A stretch of 64,000 nucleotides of DNA from Microcebus murinus (lineage: Eukaryota; Chordata; Mammalia; Primates; Cheirogaleidae): contig NC_134126.1 in the NCBI RefSeq assembly GCF_040939455.1, positions 620,001-684,000 on the forward strand, read 5' to 3'. This document shows positions 10,740 through 22,567 of this stretch, piece after piece. The translations under genes and the position numbers were made by a program. Below the pieces are notes generated by a model that saw only the letters and a program-made list of their open reading frames with translations, had not been told where the DNA came from and did no database searches. Within the stretch, counting starts at the first letter, position 1, and every line of letters begins with the position of its first letter.

Positions 10740-11082
10740 TGACCGTCTGCCGTGGGTGAGTGGACACAGCAAGATCCGCACTGCACCCTGCCTGACCGTC
10801 CTTCGTGGGTGAGTGGACACCGCCAGATCCGCACTGCGCCCTGCCTGCCCGTCTCCCGTTGGTGAGTCGACACAGCCAGATCCGCACTGCGCCCTGCCTG
10901 CCCGTCTCCCGTCAGTGAGTGGACACAGCCAGATCCGCACTGCTCCCTGCCTGCCCGTCTCCCGTGGGTGAGTGGACACAGCCAGATCCGCACTGCGCGC
11001 TACCTGCCCGTCTCCCGTGGGCGAGTGGACACAGCCAGATACGCACTGCGCCCTGCCTGCCCGTCTGTCGTGGGCGAGTGGA
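10740..11082. repeat. Monomers with the ACAGCAAGATCC and GCTCCC variants
   Basis: About six and a half monomers: ACAGCAAGATCC near 10,767, the linked CCTTCG and ACACCGCC pair near 10,800-10,825, a GTCAGTGAG monomer near 10,913 and GCACTGCTCCC near 10,938. The same succession appears near 33,930-34,105, 34,880-35,060 and 45,290-45,495. No gene is seen. Confidence 0.7.
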
Positions 11083-11845
11083 CACAGCCAGATCCGCACT
11101 GCGCGCTGCCTGCCCGTCTGTCGTGGGCGAGTGGACACAGCCATATCCGCACTACGCCCTGCCTGACCGTCTGCCGTGGGTGAGTGGACACAGCCAGATC
11201 CACACTGCGCCCTGCCTGCCCGTCTGCCGTGGGCGAGCGGACACAGCCAGATCCGCACTGTGCACTGCCTGACCATCTGCCGTGGGTGAGTGGACACAGC
11301 CAGATCCGCACTGCGCCCTGCCTGACCGCCTGTCGTGGGTGAGTGGACACAGCCAGATCCGCACTGCGCCGTGCCTGCCCGTCTGCCGTGGGTGAGTGGA
11401 CACAGCCAGATCCGCACTGCGCCCTGCCTGCCCGTCTGCCGTGGGTGAGTGGACACAGCCAGATCCGCACTGCGCCCTGCCTTTCCGTCTCCCGTGGGCG
11501 AGTGGACACAGCCAGATCCGCACTGCGCCCTGCCTGACCGTCTGCCGTGGGTGATTGGACACAGCCAGATCCGCACTGCGCCCTTCCTGACCGTCTCCCG
11601 TGGGTGAGTGGACACAGCCAGATCCGCACTGCGCCTTGCCTGCTAGTCACACGTGGGTTAGTGGACACAACCAGATCCGCACTGCGCCCTACCTGCCCGT
11701 CTCCCGTTGGTGAGTGGACACAGCCTGATCCGCACTGCGCCCTGCCTGACCGTCCTTCGTGGGTGAGTGGACACCGCCAGATCCGCACTGCGCCCTGCCT
11801 GCCCGTCTCCCGTGGGTGAGTGGACACAGCCAGATCCGCACTGCG
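11083..11845. repeat. HOR block C, copy C1
   Basis: C1 matches 33,025-33,787 at an offset of 21,942 bp, exactly 414 monomers. Shared variants include GTGCACTGCCTGACC near 11,260, GCCTTTCCGTC near 11,479, GGGTGATTGGAC near 11,549 and GTTAGTGGACACAACC near 11,657. Confidence 0.8.
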
Positions 11846-12059
11846 CCCTGCCTGCCCGTCTGTCGTGGGCGAGTGGACACAGCCAGATCCGCACTGCGCG
11901 CTGCCTGCCCGTCTGTCGTGGGCGAGTGGACACAGCCATATCCGCACTGCGCCCTGCCTGCCCGTCTGCCGTTGGTGAGTAGACACAGCCAGATCCACAC
12001 TGCGCCGTGCCTGCCCGTCTGCCGTGGGTGAGTGGACACAGCCAGATCCGCACTGCGCC
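11846..12059. repeat. Four monomers between blocks C and K
   Basis: Ordinary monomers including CATATCC, CCGTTGGTGAGTAGAC and GCCGTGCCTGCCC types. The same order is seen near 32,720-32,890. No gene is seen. Confidence 0.7.
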
Positions 12060-13765
12060 CTGCCTGACCCTCTCTGGTGGGTGAGTGGACACAGCCAGAT
12101 CCGCACTGCGCCCTGCCTGCCCGTCTCCCGTGGGTGAGTGGACACAGCCAGATCCGAAGTGCGCCCTGCTTGCCCGTCTCCCGTGGGCGAGTGGACACAG
12201 CCAGATCCGCACTGCGCGCTGCCTACCCGTCTCCCGTGGGCGAGTGGACACAGCCAGATCCGCACTGCGCGCTGCCTGCCCGTCTGTCGTGGGTGAGTGG
12301 ACACAGCCATATCCGCACTACGCCCTGCCTAACCGTCTGCCGTGGGTGAGTGGACACAGCCAGATCCACACTGCGCCCTGCCTGCCCGTCTGCCGTGGGC
12401 GAGCGGACACAGCCAGATCCGCACTGTGCACTGCCTGACCATCTGCCGTGGGTGAGTGGACATGGCCAGATCCGCACTGCGCCCTGCCTGACCGCCTATC
12501 GTGGGTGAGTGGACACAGCCAGATCCGCACTGCGCCGTGCCTGCCCGTCTGCCGTGGGTGAGTGGACACAGCCAGATCCGCACTGCGCCCTGCCTGCCCG
12601 TCTGCCGTGGGTGAGTGGACACAGCCAGATCCGCACTGCGCCCTTCCTGACCGTCTCCCGTGGGTGAGTGGACACAGCCAGATACGCACTGCGGCTTGCC
12701 TGCCCGTCTCACGTGGGTGAGTGGACACAGCCAGATCCGCACTGCGCCCTACCTGCCCGTCTCCCGTTGGTGAGTGGACACAGCCAGATCCGCACTGCGC
12801 CCTGCCTGACCGTCCTCCGTGGGTGAGTGGACACCGCCAGATCCGCACTGCGCCCTCCCTGCCCGTCTCCCGTGGGTGAGTGGACACAGCCAGATCCGCA
12901 CTGCGCCCTGCCTGCCCGTCTCCCGTGGGTGAGTGGACACAGCCAGATCCGCACTGCGCTCTGCCTGACCGCCTGCCGTTGGTGAGTGGACACAGCCAGA
13001 TCTGCACTGCGCTCTGCCTGACCGTCTGCCGTGTGTGAGTGGACACAGCCAGATGCACACTGCGCCCTGCCTGCCCGTCGGCCGTGGGCGAGTGGACACA
13101 ACCAGATCCGCACTGCGCCCTGCCTGACCGTCTGCCGTGGGTGAGTGGACACAGCCAGATCCGCACTGCGCCCTGCCTGACCGCCTGCCGTGGGTGAGTG
13201 GACACAGCCAGATCCGCACTGCGCCCTGCCTGCCCGTCTCCCGTGGCCGAGTGGATACAGCCAGATCCGCACTGCGCCCTGCTTGCCCTTCGGCCGTGGG
13301 TGAGTGGACACAGCCAGATCCGCACTGCGCCCTGCCTGACCGTCTGCCGTGTGTGAGTGGACACAGCCAGAACCACACTGCGCCCTGCCTGCCCGTATGC
13401 CGTGGGTGAGTGGACACAGCCCGATCCGCACTGCGCCCTGCCTGACCGTCTGCCGTGGGTGAGTGGACACAGCCAGATCCGCACTGCGCCCTGCCTGACC
13501 ATCTCCCGTGGGCGAGTGGACACAGCCAGATCCACACTGCGCCCTGCCTGCCCCTGTGCCGTGGGCGAGTGGACACAGCCAGATCCGCACTGCGCCGTGC
13601 CTGACCGTGTGCCGTGGGTGAGTGGACACAGCCAGATCCACACTGCGCCCTGCCTGACCGTCTGCCGTGGGTGAGTGGACACCGCCAGATCCGCACTGCG
13701 CCCTGCCTGCCCGTCTCCCGTGGGTGAGTGGACACAGCCAGATCCGCACTGCGCCTTGCCTGCCC
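12060..13765. repeat. HOR block K, copy K1 (about 32 monomers)
   Basis: K1 matches 35,327-37,031 at an offset of 23,267 bp (439 monomers), falling to 23,266 after the deletion at 36,353. Shared private variants are CTCTCTGGTGGG near 12,070, CTGCCTAACCGTC near 12,326, GTCCTCCGTGGG near 12,812, CCCGTCGGCCG near 13,075, CAGAACCACAC near 13,370 and CCCGTATGCCG near 13,393. The downstream part recurs twice more inside blocks J2 and J3. Confidence 0.85.
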
Positions 13766-15870
13766 GTCTGCCGTGGGCGAGTGGACACTGCCAGATCCGC
13801 ACTGCGCACTGCCTGACCGTCTGCCGTGGGTGAGTGGACACAGCCAGATCCGCACTGCGCCCTGCCTAACCGCCTGCCGTGGGTGAGTGGACACAGCAAG
13901 ATCCGCACTGCGCCTTGCCTGCCCGTCTCCCGTGGGCGAGTGGACACAGCCACATCCGCACTGCGCCTTTCCTGCCCTTCTGCCGTGGGTGAGTGGACAC
14001 AGCCAGATCCGCACTGCGCCCTGCCTGACCGTCTACCGTGGGTGAGTGGACACAGCCAGATCCGCACTGCGCCCTGCCTGACTGCTTGCCGTGGGTGAGT
14101 GGACACAGCCAGATCCGCACTGCGCCCTGCCTGCCCGTCTCCCGTGGGTGAGTGGACACAGCCAGATCCGCACTGCGCGCTGCCTGCCCGTCTCCCGTGT
14201 GCGAGTGGACAGAGCCAGATACGCACTACGCCCTGCCTGACCGTCTGCCGTGTGTGAGTGGACACAGCCAGATCCGCACTGCGCCCTGCCTGCTCGTCTC
14301 CTGTGGGTGAGTGGACACAGCCAGATCCGCACTGCGCCCTGCCTGACCGTCTGCCGTGGGTGAGTGGACACAGCCAGATCCGCACTGCGCCCTGCCTGAC
14401 CGCCTGCCGTGGGTGAGTGGACACAGCCAGATCCGCACTGCGCCCTGCCTGCCCGTCTTCCGGGGGCGAGTGGACACAGCCAGATCCGCACTGCGCCCTG
14501 CCTGCCCTTCTGCCGTGGGTGAGTGGACACAGCCAGATCCGCACAGTGCCCTGCCTGACCGTCTGCCGTGGGTGTGTGGACACAGCCAGATCCACACTGC
14601 GCCCTGCCTGCCCGTCTGCCGTGGGTGAGTGGACACAGCCAGATCCGCACTGCGTCCTGCCTGACCGTCTCCCGTGGGTGAGTGGACACAGCCAGATCCG
14701 CACTGCGCCCTGCCTGCCCGTCTCCCGTGGGTGAGTGGACACAGCCAGATCCGCACTGCACCTTGCCTGCCCGTCTCCCGTCAGTGAGTGGACACAGCCA
14801 GATCCGCACTGAGCCCTGCCTGCCCGTCTCCCGTGGGTGAGTGGACACAGCCAGATCCGCATTGCGCCCTGCCTGCCCGTCTCCCGAGGGTGATTGGACA
14901 CAGCCAGATCCGCACTGCGCCCTGCCTGCCCGTCTCCCGTGGGTGAGTGGACACAGCCAGATCCGCACTGCGCGCTGCCTGCCCGTCTGTCGTGGGCGAG
15001 TGGACACAGCCATATCCGCACTACGCCCTGCCTGACCGTCTGCCGTGGGTGAGTGGACAAAGCCAGATCCACACTGCGCCCTGCCTGCCCGTCTCCCGTG
15101 GGCGAGCGGACACAGCCAGATCCGCACTGCGCCCTGCCTGACCGTCTACCGTAGGTGAGTGGACACAGCCAGATCCGCACTGCGCCCTGCCTGCCCGTCT
15201 GCCGTGGGCGAGTGGACACAGCCAGATCCGCACTGCGCCCTGCCTGACCGTCTGCTGTGGGTGAGTGGACACAGCCAGATCCACAATGCGCCCTGCCTGC
15301 CCCTATGCTGTGGGCGAGTTGACACAGCCAGATCCGCACTGCGCCCTGCCTGACTGTCTGCCGTGGGCGAGTGGACACAGCCAGATCTGCACTGCGCCCT
15401 GCCTGACCGCCTGCCGTGGGTGAGTGGACACAGCCAGATCCGCACTGCGCCCTGCCTGCCCGTCTCCCGTGGGCGAGTGGACACAGCCAGATCCGCACTG
15501 CGCCCTGCCTGCCCTTCTGCCGTGGGTGAGTGAACACAGCCAGATCCGCACTGCGCGCTGCCTGCCCGTCTCCCGTCAGTGAGTGGACACAGCCAGATCC
15601 GCACTGCGCCCTACCTGCCCGTCTCCCGTGGGCGAGTGGACACAGCCCGTTCCGCACTGCGCTCTGCCTGCCCGTCTGCCGTGGGTGAGTGGACACAGCC
15701 AGATCCACACTGCGCCCTGCATTACCGCCTGCCGTGGGTGAGTGGACACAGCCAGATCCGCACTGCGCCCTGCCTGCCCGTCACCCGTGGGCGAGTGGAC
15801 ACAGCCAGATCCGCACTGCGCCCTGCCTGACCGCCTGCCGTGGGTGAGTGGACACAGCCAGATCCGCACT
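13765..15870. repeat. HOR block E, copy E1
   Basis: E1 matches E2 (16,203-18,361). The offset is 2,438 bp (46 monomers) up to about 14,100 and 2,491 bp (47 monomers) after about 14,130, because E2 has one extra monomer. Landmarks are ACAGCAAGATCC near 13,896, CTGACTGCTTGCCG near 14,080, CCGTGTGCGAG near 14,195, CCGCACAGTGCCC near 14,542 and GGACAAAGCC near 15,056. The CTTCCGGGGGCG monomer near 14,457 is shared with E3, while E2 has a different pair of monomers there. Confidence 0.87.
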
Positions 15871-16202
15871 GCGCCCTGTATGACCGTCTGCCGTGGGTGA
15901 GTGGACACAGCCAGATCCGCACTGCGCGCTGCCTGCCCCTCTCACGTGGGTGAGTGGACACAGCCAGATCCGCACTGCGCCCTGCCTGCCCGTCTCCCGT
16001 GGGCGAGCGGACACATCTAGATACGCACTGCGCCCTGCCTGCCCGTCTCCCATGGTTGACTGGACACAGCCAGATCCGCACTGCGCCCTGCCTGCCCGTC
16101 TCCCGTGGGTGAGTGGACACAGCCAGATTCGCACTGCGCCCTGCCTGCCCGTCTCCCGTGGGTGAGTGGACAGAGCCAGATCCACACTGCGCCGTGCCTG
16201 CC
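15871..16202. repeat. Six monomers between E1 and E2
   Basis: This short stretch has private variants: CCCTGTATGACC near 15,875, GACACATCTAGATACGC near 16,012 and CTCCCATGGTTGACTGG near 16,047. No partner elsewhere was noticed. No gene is seen. Confidence 0.7.
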
Positions 16203-18361
16203 CGTCTGCCGTGGGCGAGTGGACACTGCCAGATCCGCACTGCGCACTGCCTGACCGTCTGCCGTGGGTGAGTGGACACTGCCAGATCCGCACTGCGCCC
16301 TGCCTAACCGCCTGCCGTGGGTGAGTGGACACAGCAAGATCCGCACTGCGCCTTGCCTGCCCGTCTCCCGTGGGCGAGTGGACACAGCCACATCCGCACT
16401 GCGCCTTTCCTGCCCTTCTGCCGTGGGTGAGTGGACACAGCCAGATCCGCACTGCGCCCTGCCTGACCGTCTACCGTGGGTGAGTGGACACAGCCAGATC
16501 CGCACTGCGCCCTGCCTGACTGCTTGCCGTGGGTGAGTGGACACAGCCAGATCCGCACTGCGCCCTGCGTGTCCGCCTGCCGTGGGTGAGTGGACACAGC
16601 CAGATCCGCACTGCGCCCTGCCTGCCCGTCTCCCGTGGGTGAGTGGAAACAGCCAGATCCGCACTGCGCGCTGCCTGCCCGTCTCCCGTGTGCGAGTGGA
16701 CACAGCCAGATACGCACTACGCCCTGCCTGACCGTCTGCCGTGTGTGAGTGGACACAGCCAGATCCGCACTGCGCCCTGCCTGCCCGTCTCCTGTGGGTG
16801 AGTGGACACAGCCAGATCCGCACTGCGCCCTGCCTGACCGTCTGCCGTGGGTGAGTGGACACAGCCAGATCCGCACTGCGCCCTGCCTGACCGCCTGCCG
16901 TGGGTGAGTGGACACAGCCAGATCCGCACTGCGCCCTGCCTGACCGTCTGCTGTGGGTGAGTGGACACAGACAGATCCACACTGCGCCCTGCCTGCCCTT
17001 CTGCCGTGGGTGAGTGGACACAGCCAGATCCGCACAGTGCCCTGCCTGACCGTCTGCCGTAGGTGTGTGGACACAGCCAGATCCACACTGCGCCCTGCCT
17101 GCCCGTCTGCCGTGGGTGAGTGGACACAGCCAGATCCGCACTGCGTCCTGCCTGACCGTCTCCCGTGGGTGAGTGGACACAGCCAGATCCGCACTGCGCC
17201 CTGCCTGCCCGTCTCCCGTGGGTGAGTGGACACAGCCAGATCCGCACTGCACCTTGCCTGCCCGTCTCCCGTCAGTGAGTGGACACAGCCAGATCCGCAC
17301 TGAGCCCTGCCTGCCCGTCTCCCGTGGGTGAGTGGACACAGCCAGATCCGCACTGCGCCCTGCCTGCCCGTCTCCCGATGGTGAGTGGACACAGCCAGAT
17401 CCGCACTGCGCCCTGCCTGCCCGTCTCCCGTGGGTGAGTGGACACAGCCAGATCCGCACTGCGCGCTGCCTGCCCGTCTGTCGTGGGCGAGTGGACACAG
17501 CCATATCCGAACTACGCCCTGCCTGACCGTCTGCCGTGGGTGAGTGGACAAAGCCAGATCCACACTGCGCCCTGCCTGCCCGTCTCCCGTGGGCGAGCGG
17601 ACACAGCCAGATCCGCACTGCGCCCTGCCTGACCGTCTACCGTAGGTGAGTGGACACAGCCAGATCCGCACTGCGCCCTGCCTGCCCGTCTGCCGTGGGC
17701 GAGTGGACACAGCCAGATCCGCACTGCGCCCTGCCTGACCGTCTGCTGTGGGTGAGTGGACACAGCCAGATCCACAATGCGCCCTGCCTGCCCCTATGCT
17801 GTGGGCGAGTTGACACAGCCAGATCCGCACTTTGCCCTGCCTGACCGTCTGCCGTGGGCGAGTGGACACAGCCAGATCTGCACTGCGCCCTGCCTGACCG
17901 CCTGCCGTGGGTGAGTGGACACAGCCAGATCCGCACTGCGCCCTGCCTGCCCATCTCCCTTGGGCGAGTGGACACAGCCAGATCCGCACTGCGCCCTGCC
18001 TGCCCTTCTGCCGTGGGTGAGTGAACACAGCCAGATCCGCACTGCGCGCTGCCTGCCCGTCTCCCGTCAGTGAGTGGACACAGCCAGATCCGCACTGCGC
18101 CCTACCTGCCCGTCTCCCGTGGGCGAGGGGACACAGCCCGTTTTGCACTGCGCTCTGCCTGCCCGTCTGCCGTGGGTGAGTGGACACAGCCAGATCCACA
18201 CTGCGCCCTGCCTTACCGCCTGCCGTGGGTGAGTGGACACAGCCAGATCCGCACTGCGCCCTGCCTGCCCGTCACCCGTGGGCGAGTGGACACAGCCAGA
18301 TCCGCACTGCGCCCTGCCTGACCGCCTGCCGTGGGTGAGTGGACACAGCCAGATCCGCACT
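16203..18361. repeat. HOR block E, copy E2 (one extra monomer)
   Basis: This is the second E copy. The extra monomer relative to E1 carries CCCTGCGTGTCCGCC near 16,564, and E3 begins with the same monomer near 18,419, so E3 derives from the E2 type. Other shared features are CTCCCGATGGTGAG near 17,371, CATATCCGAACTACG near 17,503 and CCCCTATGCTGTGG near 17,790. AGCCCGTTTTGC near 18,136 is private to this copy. Confidence 0.87.
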
Positions 18362-18404
18362 GCGCCCTGCCTGCCCGTCTCCCGTGGGCGAGTGGACACA
18401 GCCA

Positions 18405-19790
18405 GATCCGCACTGCGCCCTGCGTGTCCGCCTGCCGTGGGTGAGTGGACACAGCCAGATCCGCACTGCGCCCTGCAAGCCCGTCTCCCGTGGGTGAGTG
18501 GAAACAGCCAGATCCGCACTGCGCGCTGCCTGCCCGTCTCCCGTGTGCGAGTGGACACAGCCAGATACGCCCTACGCCCTGCCTGACCGTCTGCCGTGTG
18601 TGAGTGGACACAGCCAGATCCGCACTGCGCCCTGCCTGCCCGTCTCCTGTGGGTGAGTGGACACAGCCAGATCCGCACTGCGCCCTGCCTGACCGTCTGC
18701 CGTGGGTGAGTGGACACAGCCAGATCCGCACTGCGCCCTGCCTGACCGCCTGCCGTGGGTGAGTGGACACAGCCAGATCCGCACTGCGCCCTGCCTGCCC
18801 GTCTTCCGGGGGCGAGTGGACACAGCCAGATCCGCACTGCGCCCTGCCTGCCCTTCTGCCGTGGGTGAGTGGACACAGCCAGATCCGCACAGGGCCCTGC
18901 CTGACCGTCTGCCGTGGGTGTGTGGACACAGCCAGATCCACACTGCGCCCTGCCTGCCCGTCTGCCGTGGGTGAGTGGACACAGCCAGATCCGCACTGCG
19001 TCCTGCCTGACCGTCTCCTGTGGGTGAGTGGACACAGCCAGATCCGCACTGCGCCCTGCCTGCCCGTCTCCCGTGGGTGAGTGGACACAGCCAGATCCGC
19101 ACTGCACCTTGCCTGCCCGTCTCCCGTCAGTGAGTGGACACAGCCAGATCCGCACTGAGCCCTGCCTGCCCGTCTCCCGTGGGTGAGTGGACACAGCCAG
19201 ATCCGCACTGCGCCCTGCCTGCCCGTCTCCCGATGGTGAGTGGACACAGCCAGATCCGCACTGCGCCCTGCCTGCCCGTCTCCCGTGGGTGAGTGGACAC
19301 AGCCAGATCCGCACTGCGCGCTGCCTGCCCGTCTGTCGTGGGCGAGTGGACACAGCCATATCCGAACTACGCCCTGCCTGACCGTCTGCCGTGGGTGAGT
19401 GGACAAAGCCAGATCCACACTGCGCCCTGCCTGCCCGTCTCCCGTGGGCGAGCGGACACAGCCAGATCCGCACTGCGCCCTGCCTGACCGTCTACCGTAG
19501 GTGAGTGGACACAGCCAGATCCGCACTGCGCCCTGCCTGCCCATCTGCCGTGGGCGAGTGGACACAGCCAGATCCGCACTGCGCCCTGCCTGACCGTCTG
19601 CTGTGGGTGAGTGGACACAGCCAGATCCACAATGCGCCCTGCCTGCCCCTATGCTGTGGGCGAGTTGACACAGCCAGATCCGCACTGCGGCCTGCCTGAC
19701 CGTCTGCCGTGGGCGAGTGGACACAGCCAGATCTGCACTGCGCCCTGCCTGACCGCCTGCCGTGGGTTAGTGGACACAGCCAGATCCGCA
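18405..19790. repeat. HOR block E, copy E3 (partial)
   Basis: E3 matches 16,550-17,935 at a constant offset of 1,855 bp (35 monomers). It opens with the CCCTGCGTGTCCGCC monomer and keeps CCGTGTGCGAG, CTCCCGATGG and CATATCCGAACTACG in the same order. Near 18,803 it has the CTTCCGGGGGCG monomer like E1, not E2, so it is a mosaic of the two. Confidence 0.85.
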
Positions 19791-20129
19791 CTGCACCCTG
19801 CCTGACCATCATTCGTGTGTGAGTGGACACCGCCAGATCCGCACTGCGCCCTGCCTGCCCGTCTCCCGTGGTTGAGTGGACACAGCCAGATCCGCACTGC
19901 GCCCTGCCTGCCCGTCACCCGTCAGTGAGTGGACACAGCCAGATCCGCACTGCGCCCTGCCTGCCCGTCACCCGTCAGTGAGTGGACACAGCCAGATCCA
20001 CACTGCGCCCTGCCTGCCCCTGTGCCGTGGGCGAGTGGACACAGCCAGATCCGCACTGCGCCGTGCCTGACCGTCTGCCGTGGGTGAGTGGACACAGCCA
20101 GATCCACACTGCGCCCTGCCTGCCCGTCT

Positions 20130-21385
20130 GCCGTGGGCGAGCGGACAGAGCCAGATCCGCACTGCGCCCTGCCTGACCGTCTGCCGTAGGCGAGTGGACA
20201 CAGCCAGATCCGCACTGCGCCCTGCCTGCCCGTCTGCTGTGGGTGAGTGGACACAGCCAGATCCACACTGCGTCCTGCCTGTCCCTATGCTGTGGGCGAG
20301 TGGACACAGCCAGATCCGCACTGCGCCCTGCCTGACCGTCTGCCGTGGGTGAGTGGACACAGCCAGATCTGCACTGCGCCCTGCCTGACCGCCTGCCGTG
20401 GGTGAGTGGACACAGCCAGATCCGCACTGCGCCCTGCCTTTCCGTCTCCCGTGGGCGAGTGGACACAGCCTGATCCGCACGGCGCCCTGCCTGCCCTTCT
20501 GCCGTGGGTGAGTGTACACAGCCAGATCCGCACTGCGCCCTGCCTGACCGCCTGTCGTGGGTGAGTGGACACAGCCAGATCCGCACTGCGCCCTGCCTGA
20601 CCGCCTGTCGTGGGTGAGTGGACACAGCCAGATCCGCACTGCGCCCTGCCTGCCCGTCTGCCGTGGGTGAGTGGACACAGCCAGATCCACACTGCGCCCT
20701 GCCTGCCCGTCTGCCGTGGGTGAGTGGACACAGCCAGATCCGCACTGCGCCCTGCCTGCCCGTCTCCCGTTGGCGAGTGGACACAGCCAGATCCGCACTG
20801 CGCCCTGCCTGCCCTTCTGCCATGGGTGAGTGAACACAGCCAGATCCGCACTGCGCCCTGACTGCCCGTCTCCCGTCAGTGAGTGGACACAGCCAGATCC
20901 GCACTGCGCCCTACCTGCCCGTCTCCCGTGGGCGAGTGGAAACAGCCCGATCCGCACTGCGCTCTGCCTGCCCGTCTGCCGTGGGTGAGTGGACACAGCC
21001 AGATCCGCACTGCGCCCTGCCTGCCCGTCTCCCGTCAGTGAGTGGACACAGCCATATTCGCACTGCGCCCTGCCTGCCCGTCTCCCGTGGGTGAGTGGAC
21101 ACAGCCAGATCCGCACTGCGCGCTGCCTGCCCGTCTCCCATGGGCGAGTGGACACAGCCAGATCCGCACTGCGCCCTGCCTGCCCGTCTGTCATGGGCGA
21201 GTGGACACAGCCAGATCCGCACTGCGCCCTGCCTGACCGTCTGCCGTCGGTGAGTGGACACAGCCAGATCCACACTGCGCCCTGCCTGCCCGTCTGCCGT
21301 GGGCAAGTGAACACAGCCAGATCCGCACTGTGCACTGCCTGACCGTCTGCCGTGGGTGAGTGGACACAGCCAGATCCGCACTGCG
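20130..21385. repeat. Nested 46-monomer-spaced unit f1
   Basis: This recurs at 22,568 (offset 2,438 bp, 46 monomers), 24,264 (offset 4,134) and 26,702. Private landmarks are AGCCTGATCCGCACGGCG near 20,468, two CTGACCGCCTGTCG monomers near 20,546 and 20,599, CTGCCATGGGTGAG near 20,817 and CCATATTCGCAC near 21,051. The spacings alternate 46 and 32 monomers, as expected when a 78-monomer block that already held the duplication was itself duplicated. Confidence 0.87.
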
Positions 21386-22567
21386 CCTTGCCTGACCGCC
21401 TGCCGTGGGTGAGTGGACACAGCCAGATCCACACTGCGCCCTTCCTGCCCGTCTGCCGTGGGCGAGTGGACACAGCCAGATCCGCACTGCGCACTGCCTG
21501 ACCGTCTGCCGTGGGTGAGTGGACACAGCCAGATCCGTACTGCGCCCTGCATAACCGCCTGCCGTGGGTGAGTGGACACAGCAAAGTCCGCACTGCGCCT
21601 TGCCTGCCCGTCTCCCGTGGGCGACTGGACACAGCCAGATCCTCACTGCGCCCTGCCTGCCCTTCTGCCGTGGGTGAGTGGACACAGCCAGATCCGCACT
21701 GCGCCCTGCCTGACCGTCTGCCGTGGGTGAGTGGACACAGCCAGATCCGCACTGCGCCCTGCCTGCCCGTCTCCCGTGGGTGAGTGGACACAGCCAGATC
21801 CACACTGCGCCCTGCCTGACCGTCTGCCGTGGGCGAATGGACACAGCCAGATCCGCACTGCGCCCTGCCTGACCGTCTGCTGTGGGTGAGTGGACACAGC
21901 AAGATCCGCACTGCGCCCTGCCAGCCCGTCTGCCGTGGGCGACTGGACACAGCCAGATCCGCACTGCGCCCTGCCTGACCGTCTGCTGTGGGTGAGTGGA
22001 CACAGCCAGATCCGCACTGCGCCCTTCCTGACCGTCTCCCGTGGGTGAGTGGACACAGCCAGATCCGCACTGCGGCTTGCCTGCCCGTCACACGTGGGTG
22101 AGTGGACACAGCCAGATCCGCACTGCGCCCTACCTGCCCGTCTCTCGTTGGTGAGTGGACACAGCCAGATCCGCACTGCGCCCTGCCTGACCGTCCTTCA
22201 TGGGTGAGTGGACACCGCCAGATCCGCACTGCGCCCTGCCTGCCCGTCTCCCGTGGGTGAGTGGACACAGCCAGATCCGCACTGCGCCCTGCATGCCCGT
22301 CTCCCGTTAGTGAGTGGACACAGCCAGATCCGCACTGCGCTCTGCCTGACCGCCTGCCGTTGGTGAGTGGACACAGCCAGATCCGCACTGCGCCCTGCCT
22401 GACCATCTGCCGTGGGTGAGTGGACACAGCCAGATCCGCACTGCGCCCTGCCTGACCGTCTGCCGTGGGTGAGTGGACACAGCCAGATCCACACTGCGCC
22501 CTGCCTGCCCCTGTGCCGTGGGCGAGTGGACACAGCCAGATCCGCACTGCGCCGTGCCTGACCGTCT
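21386..22567. repeat. Core of F1 between nested units
   Basis: About 22 monomers, repeated at 25,520-26,701. They include ACAGCAAAGTCC near 21,577, GATCCTCACTGC near 21,640, GGGCGAATGGAC near 21,831, CTGCCAGCCCG near 21,919, GTCACACGTGGG near 22,087 and the ACACCGCC monomer near 22,210. No gene is seen. Confidence 0.82.
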
